Below are positions 15,204-23,798 of a stretch of DNA of 27,959 nt, piece after piece. Made by a program: the position numbers and the translations under genes. This DNA is from Chloroflexota bacterium (GTDB taxonomy: Bacteria > Chloroflexota > Dehalococcoidia > SZUA-161). The first letter of the stretch is position 1; each line of letters opens with the position of its first letter. The stretch lies in NCBI GenBank assembly GCA_016865955.1, contig VGNW01000003.1, forward strand, positions 1 through 27,959, in the 5' to 3' direction. The notes beneath the pieces are model-generated. The model searched no databases. It was not told the DNA's origin and saw only the letters and a program-made list of their open reading frames with translations.

Positions 15204-16988
15204 CTAGCAGGTGTACTTGCCCACCTCGGTAACTTCGGCAGCGATTGTCCTCCTTAATCCGACGGCGTTGACCGGGGTGAACTTCAAGGCTTTCTCCAGT
15301 GCGTTCAGTTGCTTTTCTGCAGCATCCCCTGTTTCCATGGCTGCTATCACCTGTTTGGCATATCCTGCTATTTTGAACATTGCCTCGTTCGCGTAGAGCT
15401 GCGTCATCTCTATCTTCAGCTTGGACTTATTCTCGCCCACAGCCTTCATCGACTTCAGTGCCCTGAGCAAACCGCTCTCCATTACGTAGACCTCCTGGGC
15501 GATATCGGACAGTGTAGCCAGAACTTCCTGTTCGTCTTCGATAGCCATGCCGTACTTCTGCGCAGCCTCGTTGCAGAGGAACAGGAAAACCTTCTTCGCC
15601 CGGTGCACCAGTCTCTGCTGGTATCCCAGAGGCCCATCGGAGGCATGGGGTGTTAAGGGTTGCATGGTCTTAAGCTCTTCTTTAACCTTCTCGCCTTCCG
15701 AGAAAAGGGGCAACTCGTTCTTAAGTCCCTTCCTCAGCAGGAATCCCATGATGATGACCCTGTTTATCTCGTTCGTCCCTTCGAAAATCCGGAATACGCG
15801 GTTATCCCTGTAGATTTCCTCCACGGGGTACTCTTCGATGTAGCCGTAGCCTCCGTATATCTGAACTGCTTCATCGGCTACATAGGCAAGCATCTCCGTG
15901 CCGTATACTTTGGCGATGGAGCACTCGATGGCATATTCGCCTATGCTCTTTGCCATCTGCTGTCCGGCATCGTCTGCGGAGCGGTCGACAGTCTCGAGTA
16001 TGGTATCTATAAGCCCGCAGATACGATAGACGGTGCTCTCAGCAACATAGGTGCGGGTCGCCATCTCGGCTATTTTGTGTTTTATCATGCCGAACTGGCA
16101 AATTGGCTTGTTGAACTGCATGCGTTCTTTAGAGTATCCGACGGAGGACTCGATGGCAAGCTTGGCTGCGCCCACCGAGCCAGCGCCGAGCTTGAACCTG
16201 CCCAGATTGAGGATGTTGAACGCTACCACATGACCCTTACCTACTTCGAAGAGGACATTCTCCACGGGCACCTTGGCGTTATCCAGGAAGATGCTACATG
16301 TTGAAGAGCCGCGAAGCCCCATCTTCTTCTCCTCGGGCCCTGTGGATACTCCCTCGTAACCCCTTTCCAGGATGAAGGCTGTTACCTTGTCACCTTCGGT
16401 CTTGGCGTAGGTGAAGATGATATCGCAGAAGGCTCCGTTGGTAATGAACTGCTTGGTGCCGTTGAGCAGGTAAAATTTACCATCTTTAGTGAGCTTTGCT
16501 GTCGTTTTCAACGACATCGCATCTGTGCCCGCGCCGGGCTCGGTCAGGGCGTAGGCGCCGATTTTCTCACCTCGTGCCATGGCGGGCAGATACTTTTTCT
16601 TCTGCGCCTTGTTACCGAACAGTATCAGAGGCGTTGAGCCGATGCCGGTATGGTCGTTCAAGGTGAGTCCGAATGAGCCCGCGGGAGCGCAGTTTTCTAC
16701 TATGACCATAGAGGCGATAATGCCTAACTCGGAACCGCCGTATTTTTCCTCTATCTCTGCGCCCAGAAGACCCAATTCCCCTGCTTTTAACAGGAGTTGG
16801 CGATTCAAGTCCCAGTCCTTGTGCTCTAAACGCTGTGCGTTGGGCCTGACCTCGTTTTTGACGAAGCGCTGAGTGGTGCTTACTATCATTTCGTGTTCTT
16901 CGCTTAAGTCCTCAGGCGTGAACACCTCTACAGCGGGAACATCCTCGATAAGAAACGCGCCACCCTTTCTTATATTTTTTGTAGTCAT
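15204..16988 (-). CDS. Acyl-CoA dehydrogenase, long/very-long-chain type (operon copy)
   Basis: A 594-residue acyl-CoA dehydrogenase with a C-terminal extension of about 180 residues, as in bacterial FadE/VLCAD-type enzymes. It oxidises acyl-CoA to trans-2-enoyl-CoA, passing electrons to an electron-transfer flavoprotein. Motifs: YALTEPGAGTDAMS (146-159), NGTKQFITNG (176-185), QIYGGYGYIEEYPVEEIYRD (376-395), and the catalytic Glu403 in RIFEGTNEINR. AAGGAGG lies 6 nt before ATG 16988. By hand it aligns without gaps to the gene at 24530 over residues 1-410, with 297 identities (about 72%), so the two are old paralogues. It follows the thiolase by 15 nt and precedes the GMC gene by 52 nt. Confidence 0.93.
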   Translation of the reverse strand: MTTKNIRKGGAFLIEDVPAVEVFTPEDLSEEHEMIVSTTQRFVKNEVRPNAQRLEHKDWDLNRQLLLKAGELGLLGAEIEEKYGGSELGIIASMVIVENCAPAGSFGLTLNDHTGIGSTPLILFGNKAQKKKYLPAMARGEKIGAYALTEPGAGTDAMSLKTTAKLTKDGKFYLLNGTKQFITNGAFCDIIFTYAKTEGDKVTAFILERGYEGVSTGPEEKKMGLRGSSTCSIFLDNAKVPVENVLFEVGKGHVVAFNILNLGRFKLGAGSVGAAKLAIESSVGYSKERMQFNKPICQFGMIKHKIAEMATRTYVAESTVYRICGLIDTILETVDRSADDAGQQMAKSIGEYAIECSIAKVYGTEMLAYVADEAVQIYGGYGYIEEYPVEEIYRDNRVFRIFEGTNEINRVIIMGFLLRKGLKNELPLFSEGEKVKEELKTMQPLTPHASDGPLGYQQRLVHRAKKVFLFLCNEAAQKYGMAIEDEQEVLATLSDIAQEVYVMESGLLRALKSMKAVGENKSKLKIEMTQLYANEAMFKIAGYAKQVIAAMETGDAAEKQLNALEKALKFTPVNAVGLRRTIAAEVTEVGKYTC

Positions 16989-17003
16989 GCTATCCTCCTT
17001 TTC

Positions 17004-18179
17004 TTATTCTCTCTCAAAAATACCTGCTGCCCCCATACCGCCGCCAGTGCACATGGTGACTAGTCCGAATTTCGCTTTGCGGCGCTGCATCTCGTGAACC
17101 AGCTTGGTAGTGAGGTAAACACCTGTGCAGCCCAGGGGGTGTCCCAGGGCAATAGAGCCTCCGTTTACGTTGAGCCTCTTCATATCTATGCCCAGGTTAT
17201 TGACCACATACAAAGATTGACAGGCGAATGCCTCGTTCAACTCGATGAGGTCAACCTGGTCGAGTGAAATGCCAGCATTTTTCACCGCCTTGGGTACAGC
17301 TACCACCGGTCCTATGCCCATGATATCGGGGTCAACTCCGCCAACCCCGAAAGCCTTGAATGCAGCCATAGGTTTCAACCCTAGCGCATTCGCTTTCTCG
17401 CGAGTCATTATGACTACGGCTGCTGCCCCATCGTTCATGGGACAGGAGTTTCCTGCTGTCACCGAGCCTCCGGCACGGAACAGCGGCGGCAATTTAGCCA
17501 GCCTCTCCATCGAGGTGTCGAACCTGACGCACTCGTCAGAATCGAAAATCTTTTCTTTTGCTGCCGCCTTCCCATTGGCAAAGGTTCTGTCGATTACTTT
17601 GATGGGAAGTATCTGCTCCTTGAATATGTTCTCTTTGCCAGCCTTGATTGCCTTCTGGTGGCTTTCGAAGGCAAAGGCGTCCTGTTCCTCTCTGCTGATG
17701 TTGAAACGTTGAGCTACATTCTCTGCAGTCAGCCCCATGGTCATATAGGTTTCGGGGAGGGATTCCATCAAATCGGGGTCGGGCAGCGGCTTGTTCCCTC
17801 CCATGGGCACCAGGGTCATGTGCTCCACGCCTGCCGCTACCACTACATCGGCAAAACCGCACATCACCCTCTGGCAGGCGATAGCTATGGCATCCAGCCC
17901 CGAGGCGCAGTATCGGTTGACCGTCATCCCCGGCACTTTGGGGGATAACCCCGCTTTCAGGGCGATGACCCTGCCGATATTCATCCCCATCTCAGCCTCG
18001 GGAAACGCGCAGCCCATTACAAGGTCATCGATTTCTTCAGACTTGAGTCCGTGGGCTCTTTTCACCGCTTCTTTAACCACCTCTGTGGCGGTGTATTCAG
18101 GCCTGGTGTTGCGGAGACTGCCTGTTACAGCCCTGCCCAGGGCTGTCCTGACTGCCGATACAATTATTGCTTCCCTCAT
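17004..18179 (-). CDS. fadA: Acetyl-CoA acyltransferase (3-ketoacyl-CoA thiolase)
   Basis: A 391-residue thiolase with all catalytic elements. The nucleophile is Cys91 in VNRYCASGLDAIAIA. His347 is in GGSIALGHPLGCTG. The second Cys377 is in MCTGGGMGAAG near the C-terminus. Length and ends (ARTPxG-like VRTALGRAVTGSL at the start, GAAGIFE at the end) match degradative thiolases that release acetyl-CoA from 3-ketoacyl-CoA. ATG 18179 has AAGGAG about 8 nt upstream. It lies 23 nt after the hydroxyacyl-CoA dehydrogenase/hydratase and 15 nt before an acyl-CoA dehydrogenase: the classical fadN-fadA-fadE order of Bacillus. A biosynthetic acetoacetyl-CoA thiolase is less likely in this context. Confidence 0.93.
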   Translation of the reverse strand: MREAIIVSAVRTALGRAVTGSLRNTRPEYTATEVVKEAVKRAHGLKSEEIDDLVMGCAFPEAEMGMNIGRVIALKAGLSPKVPGMTVNRYCASGLDAIAIACQRVMCGFADVVVAAGVEHMTLVPMGGNKPLPDPDLMESLPETYMTMGLTAENVAQRFNISREEQDAFAFESHQKAIKAGKENIFKEQILPIKVIDRTFANGKAAAKEKIFDSDECVRFDTSMERLAKLPPLFRAGGSVTAGNSCPMNDGAAAVVIMTREKANALGLKPMAAFKAFGVGGVDPDIMGIGPVVAVPKAVKNAGISLDQVDLIELNEAFACQSLYVVNNLGIDMKRLNVNGGSIALGHPLGCTGVYLTTKLVHEMQRRKAKFGLVTMCTGGGMGAAGIFERE

Positions 18180-18202
18180 AGCTTCACTCCTTAATCGCGC
18201 TA

Positions 18203-20635
18203 CTAATTGCGCAGTGGTCTGCCTGTTTCGAGCATGTGTTTCATTCTTTCCTGCGTCTTAGCCTCACCGCACAGGGAAACGAAAGCCTCCCTCTCCAGGT
18301 CGAGGATATACTGTTCGGTAACCAGTGTATTCTGGTCTACATTGCCGCCGGTGAGCACATTGGCGAGTTTCTTTGCCATAACGGACTCGTGCTCAGTTAT
18401 GTATAACGCCTCTTTGAGCAGGTATATCAGGAGTTCCAGCAGCGCCTTTCCCGTCCTTCCTGTGACCCTGATCTCATCACGCGCCCTCGGGGGTCGGTAT
18501 CCTTCCTTGACCAGTGAAAGCACCGATTGTTTGGCGTCGTATAGCAGGTGGTCGGGGTTCATTGTGACCTTATCGGTTGACCTGAGATATCCCAACTCCT
18601 TCGCCTCCTGGGCACATGTGGATACTTTTGCCATGGCGATGGTCTCAAAGGCTCTGGCAATATAGGGAACAAGGTCGGGCTTGCCTCCACCGGGCACTGC
18701 GCTGGGAACGCTGGGAGGCACCCATTCGATGGCTCTGAGCAGCAGCTCTTTGCAGCCGCCTCCTGCGGGGATGACGCCCACGCCGAACTCCACCAGCCCC
18801 ATATAGCATTCTGTGTAAGCCCTTACCATGCTTGTCGCCATGCTTATCTCACAGCCGCCGCCCAGCGCCATGCGGAACGGCGCTACGACTACGGGCTTTT
18901 GCGAGTACTTCATGCTCATGCAGGCGTCCTGCAGGCTTTTCACTGCCTGGTTCAGTTGATCCCATTCTCTGTTCTGGGCAGCGGCGAGGATTTGTCTCAC
19001 ATCGGCGCCGACGCAGAAGTTTGCCCCCTGGTTGCCTACAACGAGACCTTCGAAATTTGTCTCCACCTCTGCCACGCTGTCGCCGATCATCTGGATGACA
19101 TCGGGGTCGATGACATTGTTGGGTGAGTTGAATTCGAGGCAGGCAACCCCGTCGCCCAGGTCGATAAGGCTGCCGCCGGGATTGGACTTGACTACCTTCT
19201 TGCGCTCTTTCAGTGAGGGGAGAAGTATTATCTGCGGTTTCACTTCGATTGGCATATAGTCGGTGTTGACGAAATCGTAGTAGTAATTCTTTGTCCGCTT
19301 TTTCTCATAGAAGCGCTTCTTGCCTGCCGAGAGCATTCTTTCGATGTTCTGAGGGATTTTATCGCCCTCTTTAGCCATCCGCTCCACCGATTTCTTGAGG
19401 TCGATAACATCCCAGGTCTCGAAGGGACCCATCTCCCAGTTGAAGCCCCATTTCATGGCACGGTCAACGTTCACAATATCGTCCGCTATCTCGGGGATTT
19501 TGGCGGCACAGTAGAGCAGGGTGCGTTTGAGCGTCTTCCAGGTGAATTGCCCTGCCCTGTCATCGGAGTATGCCAGCGTGCGCACACTTGTCGCAGTATC
19601 GGCTTTTCTGAGCTGGCTGAGAATGGGGATACTGGCTTTTCTCTGGGGCGCATATTCCATTGTATTGTAGTCGAGAGCGTAAATCTGTGAGCCTTCAGCG
19701 GTCATCTCCTTTTTGTAGAAGCCCATGCCGGTCTTGTCGCCCAAAAGCCCCTTCTCTACCATCTGACTGACAAACCGGGGCACTGCCAGTTGTCTCTTCT
19801 CCTCCTCATCCTTTATGTTGTCGCTGACGTTATGTGCCACTTTGAGGAAGGTATCCAGCCCCACCATATCGGATGTTCTGAAGGAGGCGCTCTTGGGTCT
19901 GCCCATAGGCGGACCGGTTATGGCATCTACCTCCTCAATGGTGAAGCCGTCCTCCACCATGATTTTCATAACTCCGATTACAGCATAGGCTCCGATTCTG
20001 TTAGCGATGAAGTTGGGCGTGTCCTTGGCAAAGACGATGCTCTTGCCCAGCCTGCTCTCGCAGAACTCCGCCATTGCTGAGACCAGCTCAGTATCGGTTG
20101 ACTTGCCCGGTATGATTTCGAGGAGCTTCATATGCCTGGGCGGGTTGAAGAAGTGTGTGCCCATGAAGCGTTCTTTGTGCTCCCTGGATAGCTCTTCTGA
20201 AATTCGTTCTATCGATAATCCCGAAGTATTGGTGCTGATGATGGCATCTGACTTGACATAAGGTTCGATTTTCCGCAGCAGCTCCTTTTTTATCCTCAGG
20301 TCTTCCACGATGCCTTCTATAATCCAGTCGGCGTCTGACAGCCACTGCAAATGGTCTTCGAAGTTGCCCGGCTTGATAAGCTTGGCATCTGCGGGAATAA
20401 ACATAGCAGGGGGCCTCGCCCCTGTAGTGCCCTGGATGCCTATCCTGGCTAGCTTGTTCCTGAAGTCGGGTGACTCCTTGGTCAGCTTCTTCTTGAGGTC
20501 GTCTGCATCCAGTTCCCTGGGGACAATATCCAGCAGGTAAGTGGGTATGTCCGCGCCTGCCAGCAGTGCGGCTATTCTGCTGCCCATTATGCCTGCGCCG
20601 AGAACTGCTGCTTTTTTGATTCTTAGCTGTTTCAT
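18203..20635 (-). CDS. fadN: 3-hydroxyacyl-CoA dehydrogenase / enoyl-CoA hydratase bifunctional enzyme (FadN type)
   Basis: An 810-residue two-enzyme fusion for the middle steps of beta-oxidation. The dehydrogenase comes first: the NAD-binding fold is KKAAVLGAGIMGSRIAALLAG (8-28) and GTHFFNPPRHMKLLEIIPG carries the catalytic His, followed by the C-terminal helical HAD domain. The crotonase domain follows in the second half (about 490-690): GNQGANFCVGADV forms the oxyanion region, and both hydratase glutamates are visible, one in ALGGGCE and one in GLVEFGVGVIPAGGG. Dehydrogenase-then-hydratase order and length match Bacillus FadN, the reverse of proteobacterial FadB. RBS GAGGATG lies before ATG 20635. 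Thiolase follows after 23 nt. Confidence 0.93.
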   Translation of the reverse strand: MKQLRIKKAAVLGAGIMGSRIAALLAGADIPTYLLDIVPRELDADDLKKKLTKESPDFRNKLARIGIQGTTGARPPAMFIPADAKLIKPGNFEDHLQWLSDADWIIEGIVEDLRIKKELLRKIEPYVKSDAIISTNTSGLSIERISEELSREHKERFMGTHFFNPPRHMKLLEIIPGKSTDTELVSAMAEFCESRLGKSIVFAKDTPNFIANRIGAYAVIGVMKIMVEDGFTIEEVDAITGPPMGRPKSASFRTSDMVGLDTFLKVAHNVSDNIKDEEEKRQLAVPRFVSQMVEKGLLGDKTGMGFYKKEMTAEGSQIYALDYNTMEYAPQRKASIPILSQLRKADTATSVRTLAYSDDRAGQFTWKTLKRTLLYCAAKIPEIADDIVNVDRAMKWGFNWEMGPFETWDVIDLKKSVERMAKEGDKIPQNIERMLSAGKKRFYEKKRTKNYYYDFVNTDYMPIEVKPQIILLPSLKERKKVVKSNPGGSLIDLGDGVACLEFNSPNNVIDPDVIQMIGDSVAEVETNFEGLVVGNQGANFCVGADVRQILAAAQNREWDQLNQAVKSLQDACMSMKYSQKPVVVAPFRMALGGGCEISMATSMVRAYTECYMGLVEFGVGVIPAGGGCKELLLRAIEWVPPSVPSAVPGGGKPDLVPYIARAFETIAMAKVSTCAQEAKELGYLRSTDKVTMNPDHLLYDAKQSVLSLVKEGYRPPRARDEIRVTGRTGKALLELLIYLLKEALYITEHESVMAKKLANVLTGGNVDQNTLVTEQYILDLEREAFVSLCGEAKTQERMKHMLETGRPLRN

Positions 20636-20675
20636 GGTTTCACATCCTCATATATTGAGTTTTTAACTCCGTGTC

Positions 20676-21893
20676 TTAAGAAAAGGCAACCACTGTCTTT
20701 ATTGCCTTGTATTTTCCTTTATGCAGGTTGACGCCTATCATTTTGCGGTAGTCTTCCAGGGCGAAGGCATGGCTAATCATGGGTTCGAGTCGGACTTTAT
20801 TCTGCTGAGCCAGGCGGATGGCTGTCTCGAAGGCGTGCTCTCTTTTCCCTGCTAGGGTATTATAGCCGAAGCAGTAGACGCCTTTGACGGTCTGGAGCTT
20901 CAGCCACAGCGGCGTGGGGTCCTTCATCGTCTCCTTGCCAATGCCGACTATGCTCAGCACCCCGCCGGTTCTCAATATCCTCAAATCCGTATCGAGAGTA
21001 TGGCTGCTGGCTACAGTATCGAAGATTTTAGAGAAGCCGCCCATTGCTATTTTACGACCTAGCATTGGCTTATACAACTTCGCCCCTGTTATCTTCTCGG
21101 CTTGACGGAGCGAATCTCCGCTCGTAATGAGATTATCCGCGCCTGCCTGCAAAGCCATCTGGGCGTGAAATCGGGAAGGCTCCGCCGCCGTGATAGGGCA
21201 TTTAATGCCGAAGGCGCGCAAAGTCTGGATGAGGAGATTGCCGATGAAACCGGCTCCCACAATGAGCACTCTGTCATCCGAATTGGGCATGTTGTCCAGC
21301 ACAACCTGAATGCAGACTGCGAGCGGCTCCATCAAAGCGCCTGCTCTGGGGGGGATTTCGGCTGGCAGTTTGAGCGCCTGGCTCTTGTGTGCTACCAGGT
21401 AAGGGGCAAAGCCTCCGCCGAGGTCGCGGCATATCCCGAGGAAAAGGCCGGGGGCGAATTTGCCCTCGGCGAAGTTCTCACAGTTGCTCGGTCTGCCTGT
21501 TCTGCAGCTCCGGCACTCCGGCTCAATGCCCCGGACGGCGCAACTCAGGGTAGGAATGACGGTAACTATATCGCCTTTCTTTATGCCGCTGACATTCGCT
21601 CCCACTTCCACAACCTCTGCGCTGATTTCGTGCCCCGGAGTGCAGGGGAACGAGGTGAAGGGAGTTGCCATAGGGGAATCCTTCAAAAGAATCAGGCTCA
21701 TATCGCTTCCGCAGAATCCGCAGAAAAGCGTTCTTAGCTTTATCCAGTCAGGCGAGGGCAATACAGGTACAGGTACGTCGGCGAGCCTTATCGTAGCCAG
21801 AGGGCTTTGATAATATAGCCGCGTGTTTATCCGCCCCAGCGCTTTCAGGGCTGTATATTGAGGAACTGAAACGGAGAATCTCAGTGCCTTCAT
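20676..21893 (-). CDS. Zinc-dependent alcohol dehydrogenase (MDR family)
   Basis: A 405-residue medium-chain dehydrogenase. The catalytic zinc site is Cys61 in CGFCGSD with PGHE (His88-Glu89). The structural zinc site has four cysteines, Cys118, 127, 130 and 138 (ECRSCRTGRPSNC), with an unusually long loop between the first two. The Rossmann segment is VLIVGAGFIGNLLIQTL. The N-terminus reads through about 40 residues before the usual GroES-like start and shows no signal peptide. It would interconvert an alcohol and an aldehyde or ketone with NAD(P). It starts 16 nt after the ThDP enzyme and 40 nt before the fadN-like gene. In this operon an alcohol or hydroxy-acid derivative is the likely substrate, which is inference. 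Confidence 0.87.
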   Translation of the reverse strand: MKALRFSVSVPQYTALKALGRINTRLYYQSPLATIRLADVPVPVLPSPDWIKLRTLFCGFCGSDMSLILLKDSPMATPFTSFPCTPGHEISAEVVEVGANVSGIKKGDIVTVIPTLSCAVRGIEPECRSCRTGRPSNCENFAEGKFAPGLFLGICRDLGGGFAPYLVAHKSQALKLPAEIPPRAGALMEPLAVCIQVVLDNMPNSDDRVLIVGAGFIGNLLIQTLRAFGIKCPITAAEPSRFHAQMALQAGADNLITSGDSLRQAEKITGAKLYKPMLGRKIAMGGFSKIFDTVASSHTLDTDLRILRTGGVLSIVGIGKETMKDPTPLWLKLQTVKGVYCFGYNTLAGKREHAFETAIRLAQQNKVRLEPMISHAFALEDYRKMIGVNLHKGKYKAIKTVVAFS

Positions 21894-21909
21894 CGGGATA
21901 TATCTTCCC

Positions 21910-23649
21910 CTATCGTTCGCAAACGCTTCCCGCGGCGTTGCAGCCTTCCATCCAGATGCTGTCCAGCAATACCAGGTCGGGCGGCACCAGGTGCACTTCC
22001 TGGTCTACTATCACATCCAGCACAGCCGGCAAGCCCGAGTCTGCTGCTCTCTTTAGGGCAGGGCGAATCTGGGATGGTCTGGTGACGCGTTCGCCGTAGC
22101 AGCCTAGTGCTTGCGCCAGTTTATCGTAGCGGGCGTCGCTGAAATCGACGCCGCAGTAGCGCTCCTCGTAGACCAGCTTCTGTCCGCCTTTAATCATGCC
22201 CCAGCAGCAGTCATTGGCGATGATTACAGTTATGGGCGCATTCTCACGGCGCGCCGTTTCCATCTCCATGGCATTGAATCCGAAGGAGCCGTCTCCAGTT
22301 ATACAGTATACAGGCACATCGGGTCGGGCTATCTTGGCTCCTACTGCAAAAGGCACACCGGAGCCAAGGTGTCCTGAATCGGCAGCCCAGAGGAAGGTAC
22401 GGGGCTCATAGATGCGGTTCTGGTAGAAAGCCCATACCGCCGTCGTGCCGCCGTCCACGGCGCAGATAGCGTTGCGCGGGAAGAATTCGCGTACCTCGCG
22501 CATTAGCCGCAGCGGATGGATAGGCGTCTTATTCGAGTGGGCGCCTTCCTTCCAGCCATCGAGCCATGCTTGCTGAAATTGCTGTGCTTCTCTGAGTTGA
22601 GGCGTCTCTTTCTTCGGCTTCGTCTTTTTCTTGACCGCCTTCAGCAGGGCGTTCAAAGTGCTCCCGGCGTCTCCCACCAGGGCAAGGTCTACGGGACGGT
22701 TCAATCCGATGCTCTGTGGTTCTATGTCTATCTGTATGAAACGCTGCGAATTCAGGTCTCCCCAGAACGGTGGCTTGCCCCACCCCTCCAGGTCCCCCAT
22801 ACGCCCCCCCACGTGAAGGATTACGTCCGCGGTGTTTTGAGCCTGAATCGAGCCCAGCGAAGCAGGTATGAGACACAGGGGGTGGTCTTCAGGCATCGTT
22901 CCTCGTGAACCGAGACTCGTAGTCACCGGTGCTGAGAGATGCTCTGCCAGCTTTCTTACCGGCTCCCATGCCCCGGACCGCAGCACGCCTCCGCCTGTAT
23001 GTATAAGCGGGAATTTGGCTTTTGCCAGCATCTCCGCTGCCTGCTGGATCAAAGTATCGTCGGCAATGGGAGGTGTGATGGCGCGGTAGCGCTGCGGGGG
23101 CTGGATGGGGTATTCCTCGGTGTTTAATTTGTCGCACACAACATTGGAGGGCAAATCGAGATACACAGGTGCGGGACGTCCCGATGTTGCTGCTCGGAAC
23201 GCCATCTGTACCAGATGAGGCATTCTTCTCACGTCGTTCACCAGCGCCTGCCATTTGGTGATAGGAGCCATCAGGGGAACTTGCTCCAGCCCCTGCGTAC
23301 AGCCGTGGTCGGGATAGGAGCGCCAAGTCTGGTTCTGTGCTCCCAATATTACGATAGGCACTGAATCTGCCCATGCCGAATATACTCCCGGCACCAGGTC
23401 GGCTACACCAGGCCCCACCGTGCCCAGACATACGCCGGGCTCGCCGGTGACGCGCGCCCAGGCATCTGCCATGTGAGCTGCCGCCTGCTCATGCCGGGCG
23501 GTGACGAACTTCAAATTAGCCTTGCGCCCGAGCCGATAGATAGCATCCGTGATAGGGTTGCATTGGTCGCCGGGGATACCGAAAACATAGCGAACACCCT
23601 CTTGGATGAGACAATGAACTAGAGCCTCTGCGCCGCTGATGGTAGCCAT
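21910..23649 (-). CDS. Thiamine-diphosphate-dependent enzyme of the acetolactate synthase / 2-hydroxyacyl-CoA lyase group
   Basis: A 579-residue three-domain ThDP enzyme. The PYR domain has YVFGIPGDQ (21-29) and the cofactor-activating Glu54 in ARHEQAAAHMADAW. The central domain follows. The ThDP/Mg motif is GDGSFGFNAMEME ... IIANDCCWG (452-483). I reject the longer frame starting at 23742: Met at 23649 (MATISGAEAL) has GGGAGGGG 7 nt upstream, and the promoter lies between the two starts. Family members include acetolactate synthase, oxalyl-CoA decarboxylase and 2-hydroxyacyl-CoA lyase. Branched-chain synthesis genes are absent and this gene leads a lipid operon, so a lyase that gives an aldehyde for the AOR downstream is attractive but unproven. 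Confidence 0.8.
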   Translation of the reverse strand: MATISGAEALVHCLIQEGVRYVFGIPGDQCNPITDAIYRLGRKANLKFVTARHEQAAAHMADAWARVTGEPGVCLGTVGPGVADLVPGVYSAWADSVPIVILGAQNQTWRSYPDHGCTQGLEQVPLMAPITKWQALVNDVRRMPHLVQMAFRAATSGRPAPVYLDLPSNVVCDKLNTEEYPIQPPQRYRAITPPIADDTLIQQAAEMLAKAKFPLIHTGGGVLRSGAWEPVRKLAEHLSAPVTTSLGSRGTMPEDHPLCLIPASLGSIQAQNTADVILHVGGRMGDLEGWGKPPFWGDLNSQRFIQIDIEPQSIGLNRPVDLALVGDAGSTLNALLKAVKKKTKPKKETPQLREAQQFQQAWLDGWKEGAHSNKTPIHPLRLMREVREFFPRNAICAVDGGTTAVWAFYQNRIYEPRTFLWAADSGHLGSGVPFAVGAKIARPDVPVYCITGDGSFGFNAMEMETARRENAPITVIIANDCCWGMIKGGQKLVYEERYCGVDFSDARYDKLAQALGCYGERVTRPSQIRPALKRAADSGLPAVLDVIVDQEVHLVPPDLVLLDSIWMEGCNAAGSVCER

Positions 23650-23703
23650 CGTTCTTCCCCTCCCAAACTTGCGGTTGATATGAGGATGCCTGGATTCGGG
23701 AAC

Positions 23704-23732
23704 ATAATAGCATGCGAGATTACCATTGTCAA
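23704..23732 (-). promoter_or_regulatory. Sigma70-like promoter of the twelve-gene operon
   Basis: On the minus strand TTGACA (complement of 23727-23732), a 17-bp spacer and TATTAT (complement of 23704-23709) form a near-consensus promoter. Transcription would start near 23697, about 48 nt before the ThDP gene's ATG. Its -35 box is the left arm of the palindrome at 23725-23743. Confidence 0.85.
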
Positions 23733-23743
23733 CTGTTGACAAT
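23725..23743. promoter_or_regulatory. Perfect palindromic operator shared by two divergent promoters
   Basis: ATTGTCAACTGTTGACAAT is a perfect inverted repeat with 9-bp arms around one central base. Each arm contains the TTGACA -35 box of one of the two divergent promoters. Size and position fit a GntR-family dimer operator, and the gntR gene starts 56 nt away. A bound dimer would block both promoters. Confidence 0.8.
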
Positions 23744-23764
23744 CTACAGAATCTCGTATATATT
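23736..23764 (+). promoter_or_regulatory. Sigma70-like promoter of the gntR gene
   Basis: TTGACA at 23736-23741, a 17-bp spacer, and TATATT at 23759-23764. Transcription would begin near 23771, just before the AAGGAGG ribosome-binding site at 23781-23787. It is the mirror of the operon promoter on the other strand. Confidence 0.85.
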
Positions 23765-23798
23765 GTAGCCGCAGGTTTGCAAGGAGGTTCTCGATATA

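Noticed and set aside
23650..23742. A 31-codon N-terminal extension of the ThDP enzyme starting at 23742
   Set aside because: It would begin upstream of the promoter -10 and transcription start, has no ribosome-binding site, and adds residues not found in the family. Met at 23649 with GGGAGGGG is better.
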